Shown: piece by piece, positions 9,077 through 17,211 of the stretch
How the letters are laid out: each line of letters begins with the position of its first letter
Position numbering within the stretch: the first letter of the stretch is position 1
Source of the DNA: Terriglobales bacterium
GTDB taxonomy: Bacteria; Acidobacteriota; Terriglobia; Terriglobales; Acidobacteriaceae
Reading direction: 5' to 3'
Assembly (NCBI GenBank): GCA_035764005.1
Contig: DASTZZ010000085.1
Coordinates: 1-38,750 of the forward strand
DNA length: 38,750 bases
Position numbers and translations under genes: made by a program
The notes under the pieces: generated by a model
Databases searched by the model: none
The model's input: only the letters and a program-made list of their open reading frames with translations
Told to the model about the DNA's origin: nothing

Positions 9077-10189
9077 ATGTACTCCGTTCCCAAGCTCGAC
9101 GATTTCTCTGCCGCAGCGCTCGACAGCGCCGGACGCGAGCTGACGTCTGCCTTAAGTAGCGAAACGAAGAGCATTTCATCGGAAAACGAATGGAAAGCTC
9201 TCCGCGACCGCTGGATGGCGCGCAAGAACGGCATCCTCACACAAGTCAACGAGCAGTGGCTCAAAGCCGCGCCGGGACCGGCGAAGCGCGATGTCGGCCG
9301 GCGGGTGAATGAACTTAAGAAGCTGGTCGAAGAAAAAATCGATGCGACTCTTGCGGGAATCTCATCTGGTTCTTCAGCATCGCGCTTCGAGCAGGAGCGG
9401 ATCGATGTGACCCTGCCTGGCAATCGCCGCAAGCTCGGCGTCGAGCATCCGCTGATTCGCACCAAGAACGAAATTGTCGCCGTGTTCAAAGCCATGGGCT
9501 ACTCCGTCGCTGAAGGGCCGGAGGTTGAGACCGACTACTACAACTTCGAGTCGCTCAACTTCCCCCCGAATCATCCGGCGCGCGATACCCAGGACACTCT
9601 CATCGTTGCCGGTCAGCAGAACAAGCCTTTGCGCGAACGTCTGCTGCTGCGGACGCATACGTCACCGGTCCAGATTCGAGTCATGGAGAAGCAGCCGCCG
9701 CCGGTGCGCGTAATCGTTCCTGGAAAAGTTCATCGCGCCGACACTGCGGACGCGACCCATTCGCCGATCTTCCATCAAGTGGAGGGATTGGCGGTGGATA
9801 CAAACATCACTTTTTGCGATCTGAAGGGCACGCTCGACCGCTGGGCGAAAGAGATGTTCGGCTCCGCCGTGAGAACACGTTTCTATCCATCATTTTTCCC
9901 ATTTACGGAACCGAGCGCGGATATGCAGATCTCGTGCTTTAAGTGCGGAGGCAGCGGCAAGCTCGACGGCGGACGTTGCGCCATGTGCAAAGCCAGCGGA
10001 TGGATCGAGATTCTCGGCTCGGGCATGGTTGATCCCAAAGTGTACGGATTCGTAGGCTACGATCCACAGAAGTACAGCGGTTTTGCCTTCGGCATGGGTG
10101 TAGAAAGAATCGCGATTCTGAAGTACGGAGTTGAAGACATTCAGCTCTTTTATCAGGGCGATGTGAGGTTTTTGGAGCAGTTTGCGTGA
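9077..10189 (+). CDS. pheS: Phenylalanyl-tRNA synthetase alpha subunit
   Basis: A 370-residue class II synthetase subunit that activates phenylalanine and charges tRNA-Phe as an alpha2-beta2 enzyme. The N-terminal coiled-coil region (about 1-110) is followed by the catalytic core: motif 1 near HPLIRTKNEIVAVF, GPEVETDYYNFESLN, motif 2 RTHTSPVQIR through GKVHRAD, and motif 3 GFAFGMGVERIAIL. A four-cysteine zinc-ribbon-like insert (CFKCGG and CAMCKASGW) precedes ILGSGMVDP; such an insert is seen in other bacterial PheS proteins. The ribosome-binding site is weak (GAGTGCGAG), and dispersed repeat A ends just upstream. Confidence 0.96.
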   Translation: MYSVPKLDDFSAAALDSAGRELTSALSSETKSISSENEWKALRDRWMARKNGILTQVNEQWLKAAPGPAKRDVGRRVNELKKLVEEKIDATLAGISSGSSASRFEQERIDVTLPGNRRKLGVEHPLIRTKNEIVAVFKAMGYSVAEGPEVETDYYNFESLNFPPNHPARDTQDTLIVAGQQNKPLRERLLLRTHTSPVQIRVMEKQPPPVRVIVPGKVHRADTADATHSPIFHQVEGLAVDTNITFCDLKGTLDRWAKEMFGSAVRTRFYPSFFPFTEPSADMQISCFKCGGSGKLDGGRCAMCKASGWIEILGSGMVDPKVYGFVGYDPQKYSGFAFGMGVERIAILKYGVEDIQLFYQGDVRFLEQFA

Positions 10190-10194
10190 AGGAA

Positions 10195-10357
10195 GCTGCT
10201 AGCTACTAGCTGCTAGCCGCTAGCTTGGGCTGGTGGTGATTGCGAGTTGCCCACCTGGCAAGCTTTTGTGAGCCTGTCAGAAGCTGTGTTCCCAGGCCAT
10301 CGAATTCAAAGTTGTTAAACGAATTGGCTAGCAGCTAGTGGCTAGCCGCTGGTAGCT
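10195..10357. repeat. Inverted heptad repeat filling the pheS-pheT spacer
   Basis: The left arm (10195-10222) is four 7-bp units: GCTGCTA, GCTACTA, GCTGCTA, GCCGCTA. The right arm (10326-10357), read on the other strand, is GCTACCA, GCGGCTA, GCCACTA, GCTGCTA. They share a perfect 14-bp inverted match (10205-10218 with 10326-10339). The right arm runs directly into the pheT start codon, so no Shine-Dalgarno sequence is present there. Confidence 0.75.
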
Positions 10358-12430
10358 ATGCACATTTCTCCCAATTGGCTTCGTGAGTTCGTCCCGCTGC
10401 GGGTGGATTACCACCGCTTGGCGGAGGACTTGACTCACTCCGGTATCGCCGTCGAGAGCATCACCGGCGAAGGCGCCGCGATGATCTTCGAGATGGAGAT
10501 CACGACCAACCGCGTCGATGCGATGAACCACTACGGCGTCGCGCGTGAGTGCTCGGCCATCTACGACCTCGACCTGAAGCCGATCACACCGCATCTTCCC
10601 AATACAGGACATCTCGATCCATTCCCGATTGAGATCGTTGAACCCGAACTGTGCGCGCGATACACGGCGCGTGTTATCCGCGACGTTCACATCGACAAGT
10701 CTCCTGAGCACATTCTTGAGCGCCTGCTGATCGAAGATCATCACGGAATCAACAACGTTGCGGATGCGACCAACTACACGCTGATGGAGATGGGACATCC
10801 CACGCACGCGTTCGATCTCGATCTGCTTGAGGGCGGCAAAATCGTCGTGCGACTTGCGCGCAAGGGCGAGAAACTCAAAACTCTGGACGGAGTCGAGCGT
10901 GAGCTGCATCCCGAAGACCTGGTCATCGCCGATGCCGTGAAACCCGTCGCTCTGGCGGGTGTGATGGGTGGCTGGGACACGATGATCACCAGCAGGACTC
11001 GCAACGTGCTCATCGAATCGGCGTGGTTTGATCCCGCCACCGTGCGCCGAACGGCGCGGCGACAAGGGATGCATACTGACGCATCGCACCGCTTTGAGCG
11101 CGGCGCCGATTGGGGTGCGACTCCGCTTGCCTGCGATCGCGTCGCAGAACTAGTCCTTGAAAGCGCTGGCGGTAAGTTGGGCGGCTACAATGACGCGCTA
11201 GGCCGCGATCTCACGCGTACTGCCATCGAGCTGCATCGAGGCGAGATTCGCCGCATCCTCGGCCAGGAAATTCCCGACACTGACACGAGCCGCATTCTGC
11301 GCCGGCTCGGCTTTATTCGCACCACCAAGCGCTCAAGTTCTTCGAGTACAGCATCGAGCGCGGCCGTCGCGGAACAGGCAAATTCGTATCCGGTGACCAT
11401 TCCGACCTGGCGCATGGACGTGGAGCGCGAGATCGATCTGATCGAAGAGATCGCGCGCGTTTATGGCTTCAACAACTTCGTCAACACCCTTCCGGCATTC
11501 TCAGGAGCAGTCGTTGAGCAGCCCTATGCCATGCCCGAGGCGAAGACTCGTGCTCGCCTGTTGGCCCTCGGCTACGACGAGGCCATCTCGCCGACGTTCA
11601 TTTCCAGGTCCGATGCTGAACAGTTTGCCACTAGTCGCGCAGTCGCACTGGAAAACCCGCTAAGCGAAGAGGTGCCTCTGCTGCGCAACCGCCTGCTTCC
11701 CGGCATGCTCAATATGCTCGCCTGGAACTTTAACCGCGGATCAAGCGAGGTGCGGCTCTTCGAAATGGGAAACGTTTTCTCTGCCGACGGAGACCGCGTC
11801 AATCAGAGATACAACGCCTGCATCGCAGGCACAGGCGCAGTTCCTGAGACAAATCTGGAACAAGCCCCGAGGGCGCTCGACTTCTTTGACCTCAAAGGCG
11901 ACGTTGAGAATCTGCTCGATCTATTCGCCGCCGAATCGCTGCGTTTCGAAGCTCCGGGAGCCAAATATCTGCATCCGGGACGCTCGGCGAAGATTCTCTT
12001 GAATGGAGAACCTGTCGGCGAACTGGGGCAATTACATCCTGATGTGGCAGCCGAACGCAAGCTCAAACAGCCAGTCTGGATCGTGCAGCTCGATCTAGAC
12101 ACTTTGTTCTGCGTCCCGCTGCGTGAACCTCGGTATCGGCGGCTCTCGCGCTTCCCTTCCGTTGAGCGCGATTTTTCTCTGCTGCTCGACGCCAGCGTGC
12201 CCTACAGCCGTCTGCGCGCAGCTATCGAGAATCTGAGCATGCCTGAGATGATCGCGATTGTCCCCCGCGAACTCTTCCGTGGCGGCTCGGTCCCCGCCGG
12301 CAAATATTCACTGTTGCTGCGGGTGGTCTTCCAGTCCTCCGATCGCACCCTGCGCGATGACGAGGTGGCAGATTGGAGCCGAAAAATCATCGCGGTCATT
12401 GAACAACTGGGCGGATCTCTGCGTGCCTAG
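10358..12430 (+). CDS. pheT: Phenylalanyl-tRNA synthetase beta subunit, short form
   Basis: A 690-residue beta subunit. B1 (residues 1-80), the B3/B4 editing domain (ARYTARVIRDV, GINNVADATNYTLMEMGHP, HAFDLD), B5 (LHRGEIRRILG) and the inactive synthetase-like core (VEREIDLIEEIARVYGFNN) are present. The C-terminal anticodon-binding domain begins near RYRRLSRFPSVERDFSL. The OB-fold tRNA-binding domain that normally splits B1 after residue 40 is missing: sequence runs from HSGIAVESI straight to MEITTNRVDAMNHYG. That explains 690 rather than about 800 residues. A Ser-rich insert lies near residue 325-335. The ATG has no visible ribosome-binding site because a repeat arm abuts it. Confidence 0.95.
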   Translation: MHISPNWLREFVPLRVDYHRLAEDLTHSGIAVESITGEGAAMIFEMEITTNRVDAMNHYGVARECSAIYDLDLKPITPHLPNTGHLDPFPIEIVEPELCARYTARVIRDVHIDKSPEHILERLLIEDHHGINNVADATNYTLMEMGHPTHAFDLDLLEGGKIVVRLARKGEKLKTLDGVERELHPEDLVIADAVKPVALAGVMGGWDTMITSRTRNVLIESAWFDPATVRRTARRQGMHTDASHRFERGADWGATPLACDRVAELVLESAGGKLGGYNDALGRDLTRTAIELHRGEIRRILGQEIPDTDTSRILRRLGFIRTTKRSSSSSTASSAAVAEQANSYPVTIPTWRMDVEREIDLIEEIARVYGFNNFVNTLPAFSGAVVEQPYAMPEAKTRARLLALGYDEAISPTFISRSDAEQFATSRAVALENPLSEEVPLLRNRLLPGMLNMLAWNFNRGSSEVRLFEMGNVFSADGDRVNQRYNACIAGTGAVPETNLEQAPRALDFFDLKGDVENLLDLFAAESLRFEAPGAKYLHPGRSAKILLNGEPVGELGQLHPDVAAERKLKQPVWIVQLDLDTLFCVPLREPRYRRLSRFPSVERDFSLLLDASVPYSRLRAAIENLSMPEMIAIVPRELFRGGSVPAGKYSLLLRVVFQSSDRTLRDDEVADWSRKIIAVIEQLGGSLRA

Positions 12431-12974
12431 CCGAGCGCGTGCCAGTCGCCTTGGTGTCTTGGAAAAACGCGCACTCCACAAGTAAGGATCGGAAATCGCT
12501 GCTTGTTCCGAGCCCGGCCCCAGAACGACCGGCTAAGCCGTCCCAAGTTGAGTGACAAAAAGGGGTTGTCTCAACTTCCCTGTTACTTCCCTGACCGATT
12601 ACGAATCGCGAGTGTTTAGGCCGGTGTCGCGATCAAATTTCTTCTTGCGGGAAAAATTTCCCCGAAAGATCCACTGCCAGGGAATCAATCCTGAATCGTA
12701 CCGCGAAGATCAGCAGACTTGGCACCGTAACAGCCACCCCGCTCTAAAGCAGTGCAGACAGTTGGAGGCTCGGCAAAACGGACGTTGCACATTTAAGACC
12801 ACGTGGACCAAACCACCGGAAAACACCGACTCTGAAGCGGCGGCATGGGCTTGTAAGCTGCTGATTCCAAACCACTACTCAAATAGTTAATTGAGAGTAG
12901 TCCATCGGGCCGAGGTACCTTCGTGTGTTGCCTCCACCTTAGCTCTCGTCTACTTTCTTTCCACTAGGCCCTCA
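12431..12974. other. Long intergenic region rich in dyad symmetry
   Basis: No supported gene. Several hairpin-forming elements are present. AAGTTGAG-T-GACAA pairs with TTGTCTCAACTT (12545-12577, one bulge). ATCGCGA is repeated in inverted orientation around 12605-12633. GGGAAAAATTTCCC is a near-palindrome at 12649-12662. An ACTACTC / GAGAGTAGT hairpin lies around 12871-12901. CTTCCCTG occurs twice around 12574-12592. The stretch ends at the PilZ-cyclase operon and may hold its leader or a non-coding RNA. Confidence 0.4.
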
Positions 12975-13421
12975 ATGGAGTCCCCTGAACCCCAGGTATG
13001 CGAGCAGGTGTTTGTCGACCGTCGGCGCGATGAACGGGTGAACCAACCGGAGTCGGTGAAAGTCTGGGTGGACGAGCCCGGCGCCGAAACCGAGTTTCAG
13101 GCTGTTCTGGTGAACATTAGCTGCAGCGGATTTGCCATCCGCCACTGGCGTAAGGAATTGTCGGTCGGGCAGAAGGTCCGCATTGCTTTTCTGACCAAAG
13201 GCGAGATCATGGCCCGTGTGATGTGGAACTGGACGGTTGGCCCGGTGGTTATTTCTGGACTCGAACGGGAGCAGACCGCACCGATTATCGGATTCGGACC
13301 GCGCACTGACTCGGCGCCAGATTTAACTATTTCGCGGTCCAACGCTCGCGCATGGTTTCTGGCTGCAGGTACGGGGCTTCTAGTTGTGATCGGGTGGTAC
13401 TTAACCAATAAAGGCTGGTAG
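12975..13421 (+). CDS. PilZ-domain protein with C-terminal membrane anchor
   Basis: A 148-residue protein. An arginine-rich segment (RRRDERV, residues 17-23) followed by VNISCSGFAI matches the two c-di-GMP-binding motifs of PilZ (RxxxR and D/N-x-S-x-x-G). A beta-barrel-like stretch follows (VGQKVRIAFLTKGEIMARVMW). The last 23 residues form one hydrophobic helix (AWFLAAGTGLLVVIGWYL) ending at NKGW, a tail anchor with the PilZ domain in the cytoplasm. I prefer the ATG at 12975; a TTG frame from 12891 adds 28 unconvincing residues. It is followed after 14 bases by a second PilZ-like gene and then a cyclase, suggesting it reads out c-di-GMP at the membrane. Confidence 0.72.
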   Translation: MESPEPQVCEQVFVDRRRDERVNQPESVKVWVDEPGAETEFQAVLVNISCSGFAIRHWRKELSVGQKVRIAFLTKGEIMARVMWNWTVGPVVISGLEREQTAPIIGFGPRTDSAPDLTISRSNARAWFLAAGTGLLVVIGWYLTNKGW

Positions 13422-13435
13422 TAAGGAGTTTCCCC

Positions 13436-13810
13436 ATGTATGCATTAAAGCGCAGATACCCCAGGTACACCATGGATCGGCCAGTGGTCGCCTACCGTGC
13501 TTACGAAGACATGAAAATCGGCATCCGCGGACAGTGGCACACCTTCGGTGAAGGCGGCCTCGGTGCACGCATGTCGGAGCAACTGCGCTCCGGAGAAGTG
13601 ATCGCATTCGAACTTTCCCCCACGCTGCGAGTTTATGCGGCTGTCCGCTATTGCCAGGCCTTCTATCACGGATTTGAGTTTGTGTTGCTGAAGGATCGGC
13701 AAAAAGCTGAGATCGCGCGCATGTGCCGCGAGCTTGGACGCCAAACGGGAGAAGAGCCTCCCAAGCGCACCCGCATGTTGCGGTCCGTTCCACGCGGGGA
13801 GCACGGGTGA
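13436..13810 (+). CDS. PilZ-like domain protein
   Basis: A 124-residue cytoplasmic protein. The start KRRYPRYTMDRPV is the usual RRxxR opening of acidobacterial PilZ proteins. GEGGLGARM takes the place of the D/N-x-S-x-x-G motif, keeping the glycines but lacking the Ser, so binding of c-di-GMP is less certain. The barrel continues through VIAFELSPTLRVYAAVRYCQAFYHGFEFV. A charged C-terminal tail of about 30 residues follows. TAAGGAG precedes the ATG. Its TGA overlaps the GTG of the diguanylate cyclase gene (GTGA), so translation of the two is probably coupled. Confidence 0.72.
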   Translation: MYALKRRYPRYTMDRPVVAYRAYEDMKIGIRGQWHTFGEGGLGARMSEQLRSGEVIAFELSPTLRVYAAVRYCQAFYHGFEFVLLKDRQKAEIARMCRELGRQTGEEPPKRTRMLRSVPRGEHG

Positions 13811-15051
13811 CCTCGAAGCCGCTCCGCATTCTCTATCGCTTACTATTCCCCGGCGGGTTCATCCTGCTGGCTTCGGCGGTTGCGCTCAACGCCCACGGCT
13901 TTGGCAAGCTGAACGATTCGTTCTGGCGGGATTTTCCCTACGTCATCTTCGGCGCCGGACTGGTGCTAAGCGCTTTGTTCAAATGCAGTCGGTTGTTTTT
14001 TGCCATTCTCATCGTCGGCCTTTGCGATCGCGCCCTGGCTTTCATTACACCGGCACTCTCGTCGGCAGGGATTCATCGCACCGTATTTGATGCGATCGCG
14101 CTGTTGCTTCCGCTGAATCTGATTGCGCTGTCGTTCATGCACGATCGCGGCATTATCTCTCCTCGCGGACGCCGCCGCGTCGGTTTCGTCGCTGCGCAGA
14201 TTGTGATGGTTGCGTTCGTCGCCCTCACTCAACCGGCCCAGGCGCTCGCTGCTGGGTTCATGCAAGGAGCGATCGTTCCAAGGAATTATTCGGAGTGGAG
14301 TCACATTTCGCAGCCGGCGTTGCTGGTGTTCATCGTTGCCGGCGTGGTGATGTTGATCTACCTCGCTGACCGGCGACGTCCGGTCGAAAGCGCCTTGTTC
14401 TGGGCGCTGGTAGCAGCATTCATCGCATTGAACGCAGGCGGGGCGAACCACCTAACGTCGGCGTACTTTGCAACCGGCGGACTCATTCTGAGCGTTGCCG
14501 TGCTTGAGACTTCTTACACGATGGCCTATCGCGACGAACTCACGCAACTCCCAAGCCGTCGCGCGTTGAATCAGGAACTCGCGAAAATAGGCGACAACTA
14601 TGCCATCGCTATGATTGACGTCGATCACTTCAAATCATTTAATGACACCTATGGTCACGAAACCGGAGATCAGGTTCTGCAGATGATTGCCTCGCGCCTT
14701 GCGGATGTTTCCGGGGGCGGAAAGCCTTTTCGATATGGCGGCGAAGAGTTCGCAGTAGTCTTTCCCGGCAAATCCGTCGATGATGCATATCCCAATCTGG
14801 AGACTCTGCGGATGCGGATCGAAGCGACTCCGTTCAAAGTTCGCGGTAACGACCGGCGCAGCGACGGAAATCGCCGGAAGAAAAAGACCAAGGGCCGGAA
14901 TGCAAGGAATCAAGTTCAGGTTACGGTGAGCATCGGTGCATCGTCATGCGACGGCGAGAAGCGTCCGCCGGATCAAGTGCTGCGCGACGCAGATAAAGCC
15001 TTGTACAAAGCCAAAAGCAGTGGACGAAACTGCACCGCCGTGAGCACTTAG
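13807..15051 (+). CDS. Membrane-bound GGDEF diguanylate cyclase
   Basis: A 414-residue protein making c-di-GMP from two GTP. The first 235 residues contain seven or eight membrane helices. The GGDEF domain follows from DELTQLPSRRALN, with the metal-binding MIDVDHFKSFND and the catalytic GGEEF at residues 311-315. The product-inhibition RxxD site expected a few residues before GGEEF is absent (SGGGKPFRY there). A basic loop (RRSDGNRRKKKTKGRNAR) is inserted before the last strands (VTVSIGASS, ADKALYKAKSSGRN). The GTG at 13807 is chosen because it has GGGGAG upstream and overlaps the stop of the preceding PilZ gene. An intrinsic terminator closes the operon. Confidence 0.9.
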   Translation: MTSKPLRILYRLLFPGGFILLASAVALNAHGFGKLNDSFWRDFPYVIFGAGLVLSALFKCSRLFFAILIVGLCDRALAFITPALSSAGIHRTVFDAIALLLPLNLIALSFMHDRGIISPRGRRRVGFVAAQIVMVAFVALTQPAQALAAGFMQGAIVPRNYSEWSHISQPALLVFIVAGVVMLIYLADRRRPVESALFWALVAAFIALNAGGANHLTSAYFATGGLILSVAVLETSYTMAYRDELTQLPSRRALNQELAKIGDNYAIAMIDVDHFKSFNDTYGHETGDQVLQMIASRLADVSGGGKPFRYGGEEFAVVFPGKSVDDAYPNLETLRMRIEATPFKVRGNDRRSDGNRRKKKTKGRNARNQVQVTVSIGASSCDGEKRPPDQVLRDADKALYKAKSSGRNCTAVST

Positions 15052-15073
15052 TCATTTGAGTTGCAAATCACAA

Positions 15074-15098
15074 GGGCTGCGTTTCCGCAGCCCTTTTT
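15074..15098 (+). terminator. Intrinsic terminator of the PilZ-cyclase operon
   Basis: GGGCTGCG, loop TTTC, CGCAGCCC, followed directly by TTTTTCTATTTT. It lies 22 bases past the cyclase stop. A textbook factor-independent terminator. Confidence 0.9.
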
Positions 15099-15114
15099 CT
15101 ATTTTGGAAGTCCG

Positions 15115-15324
15115 TTAGGCCGCGGCGCCTTTTTCTTTGCGGTCCGGCTTGGCTGCGTGAAGCGGGACCAGATCCGTAGGAATCTGCCACTCCGTTGCGC
15201 AGCGCTGACACAGCCAGAAGAGCTCCTGATGTCCGGTAACGGGGCTTGTCTTCACCAGCAACTCGCCAGTGCCAAAGTAGGTAAACTTCACATCGCACGC
15301 AGGGTTGACGCATTTCGAGACCAT
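15115..15324 (-). CDS. Small zinc-ribbon-like protein of unknown function
   Basis: A 69-residue protein with two cysteine pairs, CVNPAC near residue 5-10 and CQRCATEWQI near residue 40, a spacing that suggests a zinc ribbon. The tail is Lys/Ala-rich. I start it at the ATG at 15324, which has TGGAG 6 bases upstream; the ATG four codons earlier has none. It converges with the cyclase operon. No function can be given. Confidence 0.6.
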   Translation of the reverse strand: MVSKCVNPACDVKFTYFGTGELLVKTSPVTGHQELFWLCQRCATEWQIPTDLVPLHAAKPDRKEKGAAA

Positions 15325-15472
15325 AATCAACTCCATTCAGCAAGGGGGATGTACTCGCACGCGTTCTCGAAAGCGCGAGCGAGACTGGTGAAGATAGACC
15401 TCATGGGATGAGTTGGAAAGCGCCAAGCTGTGCCGCTTTGTAAATTCTTAGTTAGCAGGCAAAGGAAGCTGG

Positions 15473-16135
15473 TCACCCTGGGGTGACGCCGGTAGGCTCC
15501 GCTTTGTTCGATGTTTTTGTCCTCATGATCGCCGGGTGTGAGGCGCGCGTTGCCACTAGGCGATCAATGATTCTGAATCCCAACAGCCCTATGAGAATCG
15601 CCGCCAGAATTTCCGGACGCGTCAGATCGCGCTTCACCAGCCACCAGAAGTGCACCACTCCGGCGATCGCACTCACGTAGATGAGGCGATGTAGAATCTG
15701 CCAACGCTTACCCCCCAGGCGACGAATCGAACCGGCTGTCGACGTTACCGCCAGTGGAAACATCAGCGCCCATGCCGTCATCCCGGCAGTAACGAATGGC
15801 CGCTTGTAGATGTCTTTCACGATCTCGTGCACGTCGAAGAACTTGTCGAACCACAGGTACGTCATCAAATGCAAGCAACCATAGAAAAATGCAAACAGCC
15901 CAATGAGTCGCCGGAAGCGAATCAGCCAATTCAGGCGGGTTACCTTGCGCAGAGGAGAAATCGCCAGCGTGATCAGCAGCAGGTAAAGCGTCCAGTGGCC
16001 CGTTGACAGCGTGATCTCGCTGAGCGGGTTTGCGCCGAGGAGATCGTGAGTGGCTTTCCATGCCAGCCAACTTACGGGCGACAGACATAAAATCCAGACG
16101 ACGACTTTAAGAAGAATCATCCAGCGGCGCTGCAT
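15473..16135 (-). CDS. msrQ: Heme-binding membrane subunit of the MsrPQ methionine sulfoxide reductase
   Basis: A 220-residue integral membrane protein of the YedZ/MsrQ family (ferric-reductase-like transmembrane fold) with about six helices. Conserved histidines likely to bind heme b are in TGHWTLYLLL, YGCLHLMTYLWF, LHRLIYVSAIAGVVHFWW. GKRWQILHRLIY is the family signature. It passes electrons from the quinone pool or flavin to periplasmic MsrP. Its start overlaps the msrP stop (TAATG), so the two genes form a tight operon in the order msrP, msrQ. Confidence 0.92.
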   Translation of the reverse strand: MQRRWMILLKVVVWILCLSPVSWLAWKATHDLLGANPLSEITLSTGHWTLYLLLITLAISPLRKVTRLNWLIRFRRLIGLFAFFYGCLHLMTYLWFDKFFDVHEIVKDIYKRPFVTAGMTAWALMFPLAVTSTAGSIRRLGGKRWQILHRLIYVSAIAGVVHFWWLVKRDLTRPEILAAILIGLLGFRIIDRLVATRASHPAIMRTKTSNKAEPTGVTPG

Positions 16136-17088
16136 TAGAAGTACTTTTTCAAATCCATGCCGTTGTACATGCTCGCAACCTGATCTCCATAGCCGTTGAA
16201 CACCAGCGTCTTACGCTTGAAGAATTCGCCAATACGGCGCTCGGTCGCCTGGCTCCAGCGGGGATGATCGACATTCGGGTTTACGTTGGAATAGAACCCG
16301 TACTCGTTCGGAGCCGCGGTATTCCATGCCGTCGCAGGTTCCGAGCCGACGAAGTCAATGGAGACGATTGACTTGATGCTCTTGAACCCGTACTTCCAGG
16401 GAACGACGATCCGCACTGGAGCGCCGTCCTGATTTGGGAGTGTCTCGCCGTAAAGCCCGAAAGTGAGCAGCGTTAGCGGATGCATAGCCTCGTCCATGCG
16501 CAGGCCTTCCGTGTATGGCCAATCGAGAACCTGCGAGCGCTGGCCCGGGAACTGCGTCATGTCCATCAGCGTGGTGAACTTCACGTACTTGGCTTTGGAT
16601 GTGGGCTGCATCTGGTTAATCAGGTTACTAAGCGAGAAACCGACCCACGGAATCACCATTGACCATCCTTCGACGCAACGCATGCGGTAAATGCGCTCTT
16701 CGAGTGGCGCAAGTTTCATCAGGTCATCGATTTCGTAGGTCTTCTTCTGCGCGACGGCGCCTCCGACCTTGACCTTCCACGGACGCGTGCGGAAGTTGCG
16801 TGCCAGATCGGCCGGGCCATACTTGTCGGTGCTGAATTCGTAGAAATTGTTGTAATTGGTAATGTCCTTGAACGGGGTCTCCGGTTCCGTTGTGCTGAAT
16901 TGGCTCTTCACCGTCGCGAGCTTCGTACTCGCGTGCACAACTTCTGACGGCGTCACCATTTCGCATCCGAGCATCGTCAATCCGGCTCCCAAGGCGGCGG
17001 CTCCGGAAAGGAAGTGACGTCGGTTCATGTAAACCGATTTCGGGGTGATCTCGGACGAGGGGATGTCGGGAGCTTTCTTGATCAGCAT
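16135..17088 (-). CDS. msrP: Periplasmic protein-methionine-sulfoxide reductase, catalytic subunit
   Basis: A 317-residue molybdopterin enzyme (YedY/MsrP) that repairs oxidised methionines in periplasmic proteins. A twin-arginine signal is visible ([17 protein letters not shown]), so it is exported folded with cofactor by Tat. The molybdenum ligand is the Cys in MRCVEGWSM. Other family blocks are [45 protein letters not shown] and the [20 protein letters not shown]-terminus. The ATG at 17088 is chosen because it gives the family length; the frame extends to 17184 without reason. It is downstream of murB on the same strand. The window also encodes a molybdate importer, which would supply its metal. 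Confidence 0.95.
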   Translation of the reverse strand: MLIKKAPDIPSSEITPKSVYMNRRHFLSGAAALGAGLTMLGCEMVTPSEVVHASTKLATVKSQFSTTEPETPFKDITNYNNFYEFSTDKYGPADLARNFRTRPWKVKVGGAVAQKKTYEIDDLMKLAPLEERIYRMRCVEGWSMVIPWVGFSLSNLINQMQPTSKAKYVKFTTLMDMTQFPGQRSQVLDWPYTEGLRMDEAMHPLTLLTFGLYGETLPNQDGAPVRIVVPWKYGFKSIKSIVSIDFVGSEPATAWNTAAPNEYGFYSNVNPNVDHPRWSQATERRIGEFFKRKTLVFNGYGDQVASMYNGMDLKKYF

Positions 17089-17211
17089 GGCTATGAGTTC
17101 CTGGTGATTAGATTCATATTGTGTACGAAAGTGACGAATAGGGCGGATGGAAAAGTGGGCTGATTTGTCATTGTTGGTCCACATTCATTGGATCAGCAAT
17201 GAAACCAGAGC

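Noticed and set aside
8686-9495. 269-codon minus-strand open frame across rplT and pheS
   Set aside because: It is Ser/Arg-rich shadow sequence opposite two certain genes and runs through a dispersed repeat.
10195-10357. CRISPR-like array in the pheS-pheT spacer
   Set aside because: Units are 7 bp without spacers and arms are inverted; no cas gene is present.
12552-12890. 112-codon open frame between pheT and the PilZ gene
   Set aside because: Starts without a ribosome-binding site, has no recognisable domain, signal or membrane segment, and composition unlike neighbouring genes; it covers several hairpins instead.
12431-12974. c-di-GMP riboswitch before the PilZ-cyclase operon
   Set aside because: The conserved core strings of the class I riboswitch are not found in the right order; only scattered similar words.
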